Shown: positions 37,064 to 46,425 of the stretch, piece by piece
How the letters are laid out: each line of letters begins with the position of its first letter
Position numbering within the stretch: the stretch's first letter is position 1
Assembly: GCF_038500265.1 (NCBI RefSeq)
Contig: NZ_CP150637.1
Location: 459,501 to 523,500, forward strand
Source: Ignatzschineria larvae DSM 13226
GTDB lineage: Bacteria > Pseudomonadota > Gammaproteobacteria > Cardiobacteriales > Wohlfahrtiimonadaceae
Direction: 5' to 3'
DNA: 64,000 nt
Program-made: the position numbers and the translations under genes
The notes under the pieces: model-generated
Seen by the model: the letters and a program-made list of their open reading frames with translations, nothing else
Database searches by the model: none
Told to the model about the DNA's origin: nothing

Positions 37064-39022
37064 ATGACACTGAAACGTGATGAGTTAGAAGTCAACAATC
37101 AAACAACAACGGCACCCTTTTCTGAAGTAATGGATGCGCGTCTTTCTCGTAGATCGCTCTTTAAAATGGGGGGCTTAGGCGTGAGCTTAGGTATCTTTTC
37201 GCTATTCCCAGCGAAGGTATTTGCGCAAGCACAAGCAGACAAGATCACAAAAGCCGTGAATGGTGGCCGTGTGACTTTTGAAGCGATTCCTTACTCAACT
37301 TTAGATACCGTTATTGTGCCGGAAGGCTATAAAGCGGTTGCTTTTTATAAATGGGGCGATCCTATCGGGATTCCGGGCAATATTCCAGAATTTAAAAAAG
37401 ATGGCTCTAACACCACAGATGAGCAAGCCGCACAAGCAGGGATGCACCATGATGGGATCGCGTATTTCCCCTTAGAAGCCGGCGACAAAGCCTCAAGTCA
37501 TGGTCTTCTTGCGATGAATCATGAATATGTGGATAACGGCCTTCTCTTCAAAGATGGTGTTGAAAATTGGTCACTCGATAAAGTGCGCAAATCACAAAAT
37601 GCCATGGGCGTTTCAGTAGTTGAAGTGGCTAAAAATGGCAACGGTGAGTGGGAGGTTGTTCGTCCTTCTAAATATGCGCGCCGCGTAACACCATTAACTG
37701 AGATGACTGTCTCTGGTCCTGCAAAAGGCCATAAATTGATGCAAACAGTAGCAGATCCAAGCGGTAGCAAAATCCTTGGTACCATGCAAAACTGTGCGAA
37801 CGGCCAAACACCTTGGGGCACTTACCTCACTTGTGAAGAGAACTGGGCAGATATCTTTGTAAAAGCCGATGCCGAGCTCAATCCCCTTGAGAAACGTTAC
37901 GGTATTTCACCTGCTGATAATATGTATCGCTGGGTAGAGTTTGATGAGCGTTTTGATGTGAATAAAACCCCGAATGAGCCTAATCGCTTTGGTTGGGTGG
38001 TCGAAATCGATCCTGAAGATCCCACTTCAACACCGATTAAACACACAGCACTGGGGCGCTTCAAACATGAAGGCGCAAAAGCAGTCGTCGGTCCTGATCA
38101 ACGTTTAACGGTCTATATGGGCGATGATCAGCGCTTTGAATATATCTACAAATTTGTCAGTAATGGTAAATATGATCCTGCAAAAGGAAAAGCGAATAGC
38201 GCATTATTAACTGATGGTACGCTCTATGTTGCGCGTTTTGATGAGAATGGTACCGGTGTATGGTTACCCCTTGTGCATGGTCAAAATGGTTTAACGGCGG
38301 CTAATGGTTTTAATGATCAAGGGGATATTGTGATCAATGCGCGTGGGGCGGCGGACGTGGTCGGTGCAACGAAGATGGATCGTCCTGAGTGGATCGCAGC
38401 TGATCCGATCAATGCCGGTAATATCTACTGTACTTTAACGAATAATAGCCATCGTGGTAAAGCAGGATATCCAGGTACAGATGCCGCTAATCCCCGTGAA
38501 AACAATCTTTTTGGTCATATCATTCATTGGCATGAGAAAGATGGCGATGTGGGCGCATTGACTTTCGATTGGGATATTCTTGCGCTTGCGGGTTCTGATA
38601 GTGCGACAGCTTCAAATCATCAAGCCCAAAATAGCGGCGATACCTTTGGTTCACCTGATGGTTTGGAATTTGACCATAATGGTATTCTCTGGGTGCAAAC
38701 AGATGTTTCCTCTTCTACAATCAATAAGAAAGCCTATCAAGGAATGGGGAATAACCAGATGCTTGCAGTTGATCCTGCCGATGGCTTCTTTAAACGCTTC
38801 TTAACGGCGCCTAATGGCAGTGAAGTAACCGGTATCGCCTTCACACCGGATAATAAAACGATGTTTATCAATATCCAACATCCTGGTGAGCCTGATAGCG
38901 GCGTGACCGTAACCGGCGCTGAACTTGCGATCTCCACTTGGCCAGATGGCCCTGCGGCAGGGCGTCCTCGTGCAGCAACCGTTGTGATCCAAAAACGTGA
39001 TGGCGGCGTGATTGGTAGTTAA
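37064..39022 (+). CDS. phoX: Tat-exported alkaline phosphatase PhoX
   Basis: Periplasmic or surface phosphatase of the PhoX (DUF839) family, which uses calcium and iron. The 652 residues begin with a twin-arginine signal (LSRRSLFKMGGLGVSLGIFS, cleavage near FAQA). Typical segments follow: HDGIAYFPLE, LLAMNHEYVD, NCANGQTPWGTYLTCEENW (the conserved Cys/Glu active-site region), MGDDQRFEYIYKFVS and SPDGLEFDHNGILWVQTD. Length fits PhoX. GGAGAA precedes the ATG. The candidate Pho box upstream supports induction by phosphate limitation. Confidence 0.92.
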   Translation: MTLKRDELEVNNQTTTAPFSEVMDARLSRRSLFKMGGLGVSLGIFSLFPAKVFAQAQADKITKAVNGGRVTFEAIPYSTLDTVIVPEGYKAVAFYKWGDPIGIPGNIPEFKKDGSNTTDEQAAQAGMHHDGIAYFPLEAGDKASSHGLLAMNHEYVDNGLLFKDGVENWSLDKVRKSQNAMGVSVVEVAKNGNGEWEVVRPSKYARRVTPLTEMTVSGPAKGHKLMQTVADPSGSKILGTMQNCANGQTPWGTYLTCEENWADIFVKADAELNPLEKRYGISPADNMYRWVEFDERFDVNKTPNEPNRFGWVVEIDPEDPTSTPIKHTALGRFKHEGAKAVVGPDQRLTVYMGDDQRFEYIYKFVSNGKYDPAKGKANSALLTDGTLYVARFDENGTGVWLPLVHGQNGLTAANGFNDQGDIVINARGAADVVGATKMDRPEWIAADPINAGNIYCTLTNNSHRGKAGYPGTDAANPRENNLFGHIIHWHEKDGDVGALTFDWDILALAGSDSATASNHQAQNSGDTFGSPDGLEFDHNGILWVQTDVSSSTINKKAYQGMGNNQMLAVDPADGFFKRFLTAPNGSEVTGIAFTPDNKTMFINIQHPGEPDSGVTVTGAELAISTWPDGPAAGRPRAATVVIQKRDGGVIGS

Positions 39023-39149
39023 TCACTGCTAATGAATCTGATCCCTGAATCGATTCCTAACATCGATTCAAGATCGGTCGCATCGTCATTGATGCCAACA
39101 ATTTGAGTAACCGGTAGTGACAACATTGACGAAGCTACCGACAGCTAAG

Positions 39150-39187
39150 CCCTGAGAATCTCGCGACATTCTCGGGGTTTTTTTTCG
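39150..39187 (+). terminator. Rho-independent terminator after phoX
   Basis: CCCTGAGAAT pairs with ATTCTCGGGG (one T-G pair) around an eight-base loop, followed by eight T residues. It lies between the convergent phoX and acyltransferase genes. Confidence 0.9.
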
Positions 39188-39190
39188 TTT

Positions 39191-39856
39191 TTAGGCATTG
39201 GGCTGGGTAAAGGCCATTTTGAGTAGTTCTTGATAGGTTTGTTCTAATGTAGTGAGATAGATTTCGCTATCTGATTGAAATGGAATAGGATCTCCAATAA
39301 TTACATCACAATTAAAGGGGACAAAGAGAGCTTCTCCTTTAGGAAGAGCACGACCTAAACCTCTTAGAATAATGGGGATTACCGGAATATTAGGATGCTT
39401 TTGCATCAGAAGATGGATTCCCCGTTTGAGTTTAAAAGTACGCACCTCGGTTGATGAACGAGTCCCCTCAGGAAAGAGTATCAAAATGTCGCCTTGATCT
39501 AAACATTGATGGCATAAGGAAAACAGCTGGTCAGTATCTTTAAATGCTTTGCGTTCAAAAGGGATAATATCAATACAATAGATTGAAAACCAACGTAATA
39601 ATGGATTACGCATAAAATAATCTGCTGCTGCTATCGGGCGAACCTTATTAAGCGTTTTAAGTGGTAATAGACTCATCAAAACAAGGGTATCTAAATGACT
39701 TGTATGATTTGCCACAATTACTAATGGTCCTGTTGTGGGAAGTTTTTGACGGTTAACAATATTCAGACCTAATCCAATTAAGACTAAAGGTTTCACAATA
39801 AGAAGAAAGAACCCTAGTTTGAGCCATTTAATTCGTTTGTTAGCTTTTATTTTCAT
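39191..39856 (-). CDS. 1-acylglycerol-3-phosphate acyltransferase-like protein (PlsC family)
   Basis: Membrane-associated lysophospholipid acyltransferase family. The 221 residues start with a hydrophobic segment (WLKLGFFLLIVKPLVLIGLG), then the acyltransferase motif I NHTSHLD (HX4D), the IDIIPFERKAFKD region, and motif III LFPEGTRSS, then VPVIPIILRG (motif IV). It is the last gene of a three-gene minus-strand module after a CdsA paralogue and a CDP-alcohol phosphotransferase. Likely acylates a lysophospholipid made in that pathway; substrate unknown. Confidence 0.85.
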   Translation of the reverse strand: MKIKANKRIKWLKLGFFLLIVKPLVLIGLGLNIVNRQKLPTTGPLVIVANHTSHLDTLVLMSLLPLKTLNKVRPIAAADYFMRNPLLRWFSIYCIDIIPFERKAFKDTDQLFSLCHQCLDQGDILILFPEGTRSSTEVRTFKLKRGIHLLMQKHPNIPVIPIILRGLGRALPKGEALFVPFNCDVIIGDPIPFQSDSEIYLTTLEQTYQELLKMAFTQPNA

Positions 39857-39895
39857 TTGTATTTTTCCTACTTTGTCGACTAATAATCAAAAGCT

Positions 39896-40828
39896 TTAAT
39901 GGCCCGTTACATAATAAAAGTAATGGAAAAAAATCGGCGTAGCATAGATTAGGCTATCAACACGATCTAAAATCCCCCCATGTCCGGGAATAAGAGTCCC
40001 ACTATCTTTAATCCGCAAATCTCGCTTGACAGAGGAGAGCACTACATCACCGATAAACCCAGAAAAAGCTATGATTATGCCTGCTAAAAAACCGGTTTTC
40101 CATGTGAGAATCGTTAAATAAGGAGCAAGAAAACTCGATAGAATGGTTGTGACGAGCAATCCTCCCACAAATCCTTCCCATGTTTTATTGGGGCTGACCT
40201 TTGGAATAATTTTATGCTTCCCGAAACATTTCCCACAGATATATTGGCTGACATCATTAAATTGGGTAGTAAAGAGAAGATAGAGAATAAGGCCAGCAAA
40301 ACCTGCCTCCGGTATTATACGATCCATATTTGCAAGATAAGCAATGTGACTAAAGCCAAAAACACAGAGCATTAAGCTCCACTGAATAATGGCATTAGCG
40401 CGAATAAATCCTGTTGTTTCACCAATAATCACAGAACGTAGTGGTAAGAACAGAAACATATAGACAGGAATAAAGATGATAAACATGCCATACCATTGAA
40501 TATAAGCAAAGTAATACTGTAAGGGGATCGCAAGATAGGCCCAGAATGCTAATCGGCGATCAACTGCTCGTAGCGGTGTGATAGAGTAGAATTCCTTCAG
40601 TGCTAAAAAGCTCACAAAAGCAAAGAAGATAGTAGTCGCTTTTGCCCCAAGTAGAAGTACTCCAATAATGAGTATAATCATCCACCACCAAGAGCGGGTA
40701 CGGAGCAGTAATTCTTGATAATCTTTTTCAGGGTAACGCTGTTTTTTAATAAAGACGATAAGACTTGCGATGATCAGTCCTGAAAATAACGTTAAAATCA
40801 TCGTTACACTGTGCGAGGGTAGTAACAT
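39896..40828 (-). CDS. Second phosphatidate cytidylyltransferase (CdsA paralogue, YnbB-like)
   Basis: Integral membrane CDP-DAG synthase family protein of 310 residues with many hydrophobic segments and the complete signature SSVKRDLRIKDSGTLIPGHG followed by GILDRVD. It is clearly diverged from the housekeeping CdsA at 2599-3474. Position between a CDP-alcohol phosphotransferase and a PlsC-type acyltransferase resembles the E. coli ynbA-ynbB arrangement, suggesting an accessory phospholipid pathway. Confidence 0.88.
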   Translation of the reverse strand: MLLPSHSVTMILTLFSGLIIASLIVFIKKQRYPEKDYQELLLRTRSWWWMIILIIGVLLLGAKATTIFFAFVSFLALKEFYSITPLRAVDRRLAFWAYLAIPLQYYFAYIQWYGMFIIFIPVYMFLFLPLRSVIIGETTGFIRANAIIQWSLMLCVFGFSHIAYLANMDRIIPEAGFAGLILYLLFTTQFNDVSQYICGKCFGKHKIIPKVSPNKTWEGFVGGLLVTTILSSFLAPYLTILTWKTGFLAGIIIAFSGFIGDVVLSSVKRDLRIKDSGTLIPGHGGILDRVDSLIYATPIFFHYFYYVTGH

Positions 40829-40963
40829 AGTAATACCTATTGAGCTGAGATAGAGAGTAAAGGAAGGAAGAAAAAGGTAACAATTAGCAATAGCGTAGAT
40901 AAAGTCGCTAGGCTACAGTGCATTATTCAATTTTCAAAGTTAAAATAAAATACCGGTATACCA

Positions 40964-41611
40964 CTACAATCTGTTGTTTTTATAACGATATATTTGCCCT
41001 AGTCGGTGTAGTACCGTAATAAAACTTCCAATGATAATCAACCATAAAGCAATCTCGAGAAATAAGGTAGAGAGATCGAAAAAGAGTCCGATCATAGTCG
41101 CTATTATTGCAAATGTCATGAGTGCCATACGTTGCTGTTTTGCCATAGGGCCAGAGAAGAAAGGGGGAGCCCCCATTGATACACCAAGCACTCGAACATA
41201 GGCTGTCAGCGCGGCCATTAAAGCGGCTAATAATCCTAGTGAAAACCCTGTAGAACTCCCTAGGCTCATACCTAAGGCTATAAAGAAGAAGGTATCGCTC
41301 ACTCGGTCTGGAACTTCATTAAAGAGCTCCCCTGCCGGCGTTACTTTCCCCCCTTCAATGGCTACCATGCCATCAATCAAATTACATAGTAAGCGCAGTT
41401 GAATGAGTATTAACGTCAAAAACAGAAGTAGCAGTTGTGTCGCTCTACTGAGATCAGATGTCCAAAAACCTAAAGTGAAAAGGGTTAGAAAAGCAGGGAG
41501 AATACTAAAAAGTGAGATTTGATTAGGGGTAATTGCTTTTTGTGAGAGCCATTGTGCTAATTGAATCATAAGGGGGTTAGAACGACTCTTAATAGGACGG
41601 CGCTTATCCAT
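40964..41611 (-). CDS. CDP-alcohol phosphatidyltransferase, YnbA-like
   Basis: Integral membrane protein of 215 residues that would transfer a phosphatidyl group from CDP-DAG to an alcohol. The catalytic region reads CNLIDGMVAIEGG then GELFNEVPDRVSD. Compared with the canonical DxxDGxxARx8GxxxDxxxD, the first Asp is Asn, Arg is Ile, and the third Asp is Asn, with an added DRxxD; to my knowledge this variant is typical of the YnbA-like branch. First gene of the module. The alcohol acceptor is unknown. Confidence 0.82.
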   Translation of the reverse strand: MDKRRPIKSRSNPLMIQLAQWLSQKAITPNQISLFSILPAFLTLFTLGFWTSDLSRATQLLLLFLTLILIQLRLLCNLIDGMVAIEGGKVTPAGELFNEVPDRVSDTFFFIALGMSLGSSTGFSLGLLAALMAALTAYVRVLGVSMGAPPFFSGPMAKQQRMALMTFAIIATMIGLFFDLSTLFLEIALWLIIIGSFITVLHRLGQIYRYKNNRL

Positions 41612-41842
41612 GATTATTTCCTTTTAAATATGGTTAACGGTAGTTAACTGGTATCGTAACTACTTAATTTATAAAAGTCAATTAAAAAGATAACAAATGT
41701 TAACTTTAAATCATCTCCAGTGTTGTGTGCAACAAATAACCTTATTTATCGTAATTATCTCTATTAATCCTTACTATTAATGGTTACTATTAACGCTTAT
41801 TGATTATCAATCAGATAAGGTGCAGGAATAAGGAGTTTTAAA

Positions 41843-43051
41843 ATGATATCGACTCGAAAAATGAATCAACAATCTGCCGCTCTAGCGATGAAATCCCCCC
41901 TCAAGAAACTAGCACTCACAGTGACCGCCTTACTATCGTTGACGGTTACTGCGGATGCTTGTACCCGGGTACTATTTCATGGGGATAATGAGCGTAATAT
42001 TACCGCGCGTTCTATGGATTGGAAGCGGGATGTCGGGACGAATCTTTGGATTTTACCACAAGGCATTGAGCGTAATGGGGAAGCCGGGGATCGCTCGATT
42101 GCCTGGACAGCGAAATATGGTAGCGTTGTCGCAACCGGTTACGATATCGCTACAACCGATGGTATGAATGAGGCAGGGCTCAATGCCAATCTCCTCTGGC
42201 TGGTAGAATCAGATTATCCGCCCCCGATGAATAGCGATAAGCCAACGCTTGCGCTCTCACTCTGGGCGCAATATATGCTCGATAACTTCGCGACCGTGGC
42301 TGAGGCGGTGGAATTTCTTGAAACTGAACCTTTTGTCGTGGTGACGGCGCACGTTCCCGGTGAGAATCGACTTGCTACGCTGCATCTGTCGCTCTCTGAT
42401 CGCTTTGGAGATAGCGCTATTGTCGAGTATATCGATGGAAAGCAAGTGATTCACCACGATCGCAGTTACCAAGTGATGACCAATTCCCCCACTTTCGATA
42501 AGCAATTAGCGCTTAATGAATATTGGCAAGAGATCGGCGGCACCACGATGCTTCCCGGCACCAATCGTGCGGCAGATCGCTTTGCACGTGCAGCATTCTA
42601 TATCAATGCAATCCCAAAAGATGGCAATGAGCGGGACACCTTTGCCGGCGTTTTCAGCGTGATTCGCAATGTCTCTGTCCCTTATGGTCTTAATACCGAA
42701 GAGGAGCCGAATATCTCCTCAACGCGTTGGCGTACTGTGATCGATCATCAAGCAGGGCGCTATTTCTTTGAATCGGCGATCTCTCCTTCTATCTTCTGGG
42801 TTGATCTGAATAAAGTAGATTTCAAACCCGGTGCTGATGTGAAGAAGCTTGATCTAGGGAAAGATCAATCGAATATCTTCTCCGGCGAAGTCTCCGGCGA
42901 ATTTGTCACCACGGCGCCCTTTAAATTCCTCGGCATTACTGAAGAACAATTGCAAGCTGCAATAAAGCAAGAGGAAGCACTCAAAACGGTACTCGATGCC
43001 GAAGAAGAAGCGGTTTTTGAAGAACCCGCTGTAAGTGCGCCGCAATCATAA
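41843..43051 (+). CDS. Linear amide C-N hydrolase (choloylglycine hydrolase / penicillin V acylase family)
   Basis: Ntn-hydrolase of 402 residues. A signal peptide (MKSPLKKLALTVTALLSL, an internal ATG at residue 16 is a plausible start) ends at TADA, directly before Cys40, which would be the N-terminal nucleophile in CTRVLFHGDN. Further family marks are ITARSMDWKRD, the substrate-pocket TTDGMNEAGLNANLLW, VMTNSP and the RF/NR catalytic region GTNRAADRF. In Gram-negative bacteria such exported enzymes often act on acyl-homoserine lactones or penicillin V rather than bile salts. The acidic tail (EEEAVFEEP) is unusual. AAGGAG precedes the upstream ATG. Confidence 0.85.
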   Translation: MISTRKMNQQSAALAMKSPLKKLALTVTALLSLTVTADACTRVLFHGDNERNITARSMDWKRDVGTNLWILPQGIERNGEAGDRSIAWTAKYGSVVATGYDIATTDGMNEAGLNANLLWLVESDYPPPMNSDKPTLALSLWAQYMLDNFATVAEAVEFLETEPFVVVTAHVPGENRLATLHLSLSDRFGDSAIVEYIDGKQVIHHDRSYQVMTNSPTFDKQLALNEYWQEIGGTTMLPGTNRAADRFARAAFYINAIPKDGNERDTFAGVFSVIRNVSVPYGLNTEEEPNISSTRWRTVIDHQAGRYFFESAISPSIFWVDLNKVDFKPGADVKKLDLGKDQSNIFSGEVSGEFVTTAPFKFLGITEEQLQAAIKQEEALKTVLDAEEEAVFEEPAVSAPQS

Positions 43052-43121
43052 GCGCTGTAATTGATAGCGTTCGACTGTACAGTGATAAAAGGCATTCGGA
43101 AATAACGCCGAATGGGAGAAT

Positions 43122-43144
43122 GGGTGCGAAAGCGCCCTTTTTTA
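43122..43144 (+). terminator. Rho-independent terminator after the amidase gene
   Basis: GGGTGC and GCGCCC (one G-U pair) close a GAAA tetraloop and are followed by seven T residues. A second hairpin (CATTCGG with CCGAATG) lies just before it. Confidence 0.88.
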
Positions 43145-43428
43145 ATATCGAATATAGATATTTAGCAATATTGGTTGATTGGATTAAATAGTGCATGATC
43201 TTCAATTGCAGCTATGTAAACAAATATATATTTATATGAATTATGTTATAATAATCGTCAAAATTTTCTATTAAGAATGGGTTGTTTTTCGCCTTATTGC
43301 GGGGCATAACATTCACCAGTAAAAATAGCATAGATTGTATTGGACAATATTTAGAGCATTCACATTTAATAGATAAGCTAAATCCCTCGTGAAGATTATG
43401 GCTTATTGTCAATAGCAGAGGAATATTT
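43145..43428 (+). other. Leader region of the autotransporter gene
   Basis: About 280 AT-rich bases with no repeat of family A or B and no gene. It must hold the autotransporter promoter, but no convincing -35/-10 pair stands out. GCAGAGGAATATTT carries the ribosome binding site. Confidence 0.4.
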
Positions 43429-46260
43429 ATGAATAGCGTTTTTAAGGTCATTTGGAATCATACTTTACAGCGTTGGGATGTGACGTCTGAGGTGAGCGTT
43501 GCATATAAAAAGTCTAAACAAAATAGGATCCGCACAAGAATGGCCAGTGTACTCTCTAGTGCGCTTATTTTAGGAAGTGTAGCCTTTGCAAATGAGAATA
43601 TAGCGGTCAAAGGGGGGGATATATACTCTATCAAAGATAAGGCTGAATGGACTATGGGTAATATTACAGTCGATGGCTTTAAAATTGAGGAAGTTCCGCC
43701 TGCAGAAGGTTCTTCTGATGAACCTAAAAAGATTGAAAAGCCATCAACTGCCGAGATCAGTAATATTAAAAAACTCACAACAGGCGATATTGTTGCAACG
43801 GATAAAGGGAAAGTAGATTTAATCAATGTTGATAAAGGAACCTTAGGAAATATTACCTTAGAATCAGGGGGGCATTTTGAAGTAAAAGGAACTCAGGCTC
43901 CTGATAAATATAGTAAAGATCGCTATAGTAATATTAGAACAGGGGATATTACTATTCGTGATGGGGGAAAATTTACGGCAGAACGCTATAGTAAAATTGA
44001 AGCCGATAATATTCATGTTACAGGGAAAGATTCCCATATGCAGATTGGGGTTGATAAAAAACCTGATCCTAATCCTAATATTACGACGCCAGTGAATATA
44101 TATGAATACTCTACTTCATTAAAAGCTAAAGAGATCAATATTGATAATGGGGCAATATTAGCTGTAGGTCGTTCTGCCGTTGATATGCAAGATTATGAGG
44201 CAAAATTGCGTATTGAAACAGATAAATTAGTAGTTGGGCCCGCTTCATTTATCGAGAAAACGATAGAAGGTTCCTCAACGGAGAAACCTAAAGAGTCTGT
44301 TGAAACTGTATTAGATTTGACCGGTGCAATTAGTCGATCGGGAAGTTCAATTCTTGATATGACAAGTATTGAATTAATTGAAATTAGTGGTGGGAAAGTT
44401 AAAGGCCTTGATGATACAAGTGCAAAAATAAAGGTGAAAGATCTGACCTTTAAAAATATTGCAGGTAGTCATCTAAAAGCTAATGACATTAGGGTATCAG
44501 GTAATCTGCTTTTTGAAGTTGGTTTGGATCCTGTTTCAGGTAAAGATAATTTTATGAAAAAAACCGGAACTCCAGAAAAACTATCGATTTTAGATATTAA
44601 GTATTTGGATTTAGGTACTAATTCTAAAGGTGTTTTTGTTGCAGATAAACTTTCAATAACTGAAGGGAATATTGCGACTAAAACAATGCCAGAAATCATT
44701 AAATCTAGTTATGGAAACAAAGATCAATCTATTTCCATTAATAATAAAGGAGCTTTAGATTTTAAAGGCAATCAAGACTTTGAGTTTGAATTAGTCGATG
44801 GGAATCCTGAATTAGTGCTCTCTGAGTCAAATTTAAAGAAAGAAGGAGAGGTAGATTCTGTCTTAACTATTTTAACGAAAGTGAGTGTAAAAGAAAAAGG
44901 GAAATTATCAGGTAATGGATTTATAGATAATCTGTTAACATTATCAGGCGGTGATCTATATGTCGGAAATGCCGGGACTAATAATGCAGGAACAGGACAT
45001 TTAGCGGTTAAAGATCTCAAAATTGAAAATGATTATGGTTTTGCAAATCTACATTTCGGTTTCAGTGCTCATCAGGCAGATCGCTTGACGATTCTAAATT
45101 CAGCCCATGGTTACGGAGCTGTCTATATCTATCCTCAAGGACAGGTAAAAGAATTGGCAACCTCTGAAGGTCTGCTCTTAGTTGATGCATCAACGATACC
45201 TGAATTAAATGAGGATAAAAAACCAGCGAATACCCTTGATTTACAACTTGCTAATCGTGTAGCGATAGGTCTTTATGAATATGAGTTAGTCAAGCGAGAG
45301 AATGTTGAGGGTGCAAATGGGGCAGGTGCGCAGTGGTATTTAACCTATGATAAAAATGAAATTGCACCTCAAGCAAATGCTTATCTTGCGAACTTAGCAG
45401 TATCGAATAAGATGTTTACCTTAAGCTATCAAGATCGGGAATATATCGAAGATGGTGAGGGAATGTGGTTAAATATCAAAAACTCTTACAATAAGTTTAA
45501 GGGAAATCATACAGATCGCATTGAGTCCAAAATTAACTATTTTGTTTTACGAGTAGGGAATGATCTAGTTGATGAAGATGATTATAGCGCCGGTTGGTTA
45601 GCGAGTTATGGTGCTGCATCAGGCGATAGTAAAAATCGCTATGAAAATCGTACAGCAGATAGTAAAGTGCATGGTTTCTCTGTAGGGGGGTATGGTACTT
45701 ACTTCTTTGATCAAGACAAGAATACTTACCTTGATGCTTCACTGCAATATGTGAGAACGAGTAATAAAGTGGAAGGAGATGATAAGCCTACTGAAAACTA
45801 TAAAGCGGATGGTTTTGTGGCCTCTCTTGAATTGGGAACTGACATCGAATTTGCGCGTGATTGGTCCTTTGTTCCTTCAACCCAGGTCACCTGGTCAGAT
45901 GTAAAAGCCAAAAAGCATCGCGCTGAAGATGGAACAAATTATAGTAGCAATCGTGGTAATCTCGAATGGCGTTTAGGGGCGCTCATTAAAGCAAAAGAGA
46001 GCTTTATGGATGGTATGATAACGCCTTATGTCGGCGCAAATTATATCCTGAATAGTAATGCCCCTGAAGTCAAAGTTGAATATGCCGGTATGGAAAATGA
46101 TGTCGCATTAGCGGGTTCAAAGAGTATTTATCAACTCATTATGGGGACAGATGTGAAGTTCAGTAAAGATCTGCATTTAAGTGGTGAGCTTTCTCACACT
46201 ATGGGGCAAGATAAATACCGAGATACTAAAGTGAAAGTGAATATGCGTTATATCTATTAA
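43429..46260 (+). CDS. ESPR-type autotransporter (type Va)
   Basis: Surface protein of 943 residues. The N terminus MNSVFKVIWNHTLQRWDVTS is an extended signal peptide region, followed by a hydrophobic core and cleavage near SVAFA|NEN (residue 54). The passenger (about 55-660) has many imperfect repeats like GDITIRDGGKFTAERYSKIE, compatible with a beta-helix, ending in a pertactin-like stretch (AVKDLKIENDYGFANLHFG). The C-terminal barrel spans about 680-943, starting near EDGEGMWLNIKNSYNKF and ending in Tyr (VNMRYIY). Passenger function, such as adhesion, cannot be read from the sequence; Lys/Asp-rich and Cys-free as far as I can see. Confidence 0.9.
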   Translation: MNSVFKVIWNHTLQRWDVTSEVSVAYKKSKQNRIRTRMASVLSSALILGSVAFANENIAVKGGDIYSIKDKAEWTMGNITVDGFKIEEVPPAEGSSDEPKKIEKPSTAEISNIKKLTTGDIVATDKGKVDLINVDKGTLGNITLESGGHFEVKGTQAPDKYSKDRYSNIRTGDITIRDGGKFTAERYSKIEADNIHVTGKDSHMQIGVDKKPDPNPNITTPVNIYEYSTSLKAKEINIDNGAILAVGRSAVDMQDYEAKLRIETDKLVVGPASFIEKTIEGSSTEKPKESVETVLDLTGAISRSGSSILDMTSIELIEISGGKVKGLDDTSAKIKVKDLTFKNIAGSHLKANDIRVSGNLLFEVGLDPVSGKDNFMKKTGTPEKLSILDIKYLDLGTNSKGVFVADKLSITEGNIATKTMPEIIKSSYGNKDQSISINNKGALDFKGNQDFEFELVDGNPELVLSESNLKKEGEVDSVLTILTKVSVKEKGKLSGNGFIDNLLTLSGGDLYVGNAGTNNAGTGHLAVKDLKIENDYGFANLHFGFSAHQADRLTILNSAHGYGAVYIYPQGQVKELATSEGLLLVDASTIPELNEDKKPANTLDLQLANRVAIGLYEYELVKRENVEGANGAGAQWYLTYDKNEIAPQANAYLANLAVSNKMFTLSYQDREYIEDGEGMWLNIKNSYNKFKGNHTDRIESKINYFVLRVGNDLVDEDDYSAGWLASYGAASGDSKNRYENRTADSKVHGFSVGGYGTYFFDQDKNTYLDASLQYVRTSNKVEGDDKPTENYKADGFVASLELGTDIEFARDWSFVPSTQVTWSDVKAKKHRAEDGTNYSSNRGNLEWRLGALIKAKESFMDGMITPYVGANYILNSNAPEVKVEYAGMENDVALAGSKSIYQLIMGTDVKFSKDLHLSGELSHTMGQDKYRDTKVKVNMRYIY

Positions 46261-46331
46261 TTCCTCTTATAATATCGAACCCGATAAAATACATGTAAGT
46301 TAGAAAATAATTTGAATGTATAGTAGTTAAG

Positions 46332-46361
46332 CCTTGAGATAGCAATATCTCAAGGTTTTTT
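46332..46361 (+). terminator. Rho-independent terminator after the autotransporter
   Basis: CCTTGAGATA and TATCTCAAGG form a perfect 10-bp stem around a GCAA loop, followed by six T residues. Confidence 0.92.
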
Positions 46362-46384
46362 GTTACTCTGAAGATTAGTTTTTA

Positions 46385-46425
46385 TATAGTAATATCGATT
46401 CAAAATAAGCTTATTCAAATGCCGG
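46385..46425 (+). repeat. Family A end fragment fused to a family B module
   Basis: TATAGTAATATCGATTCAAA and the following AATAAGCTTATTCAAATGCC match the first 40 bases of family A copy 2. At GCCGG the sequence switches into a family B module (GCCGGTACGCGATATGCGG...CCCCGGCGATGCG). The rest of family A is absent. Confidence 0.7.
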
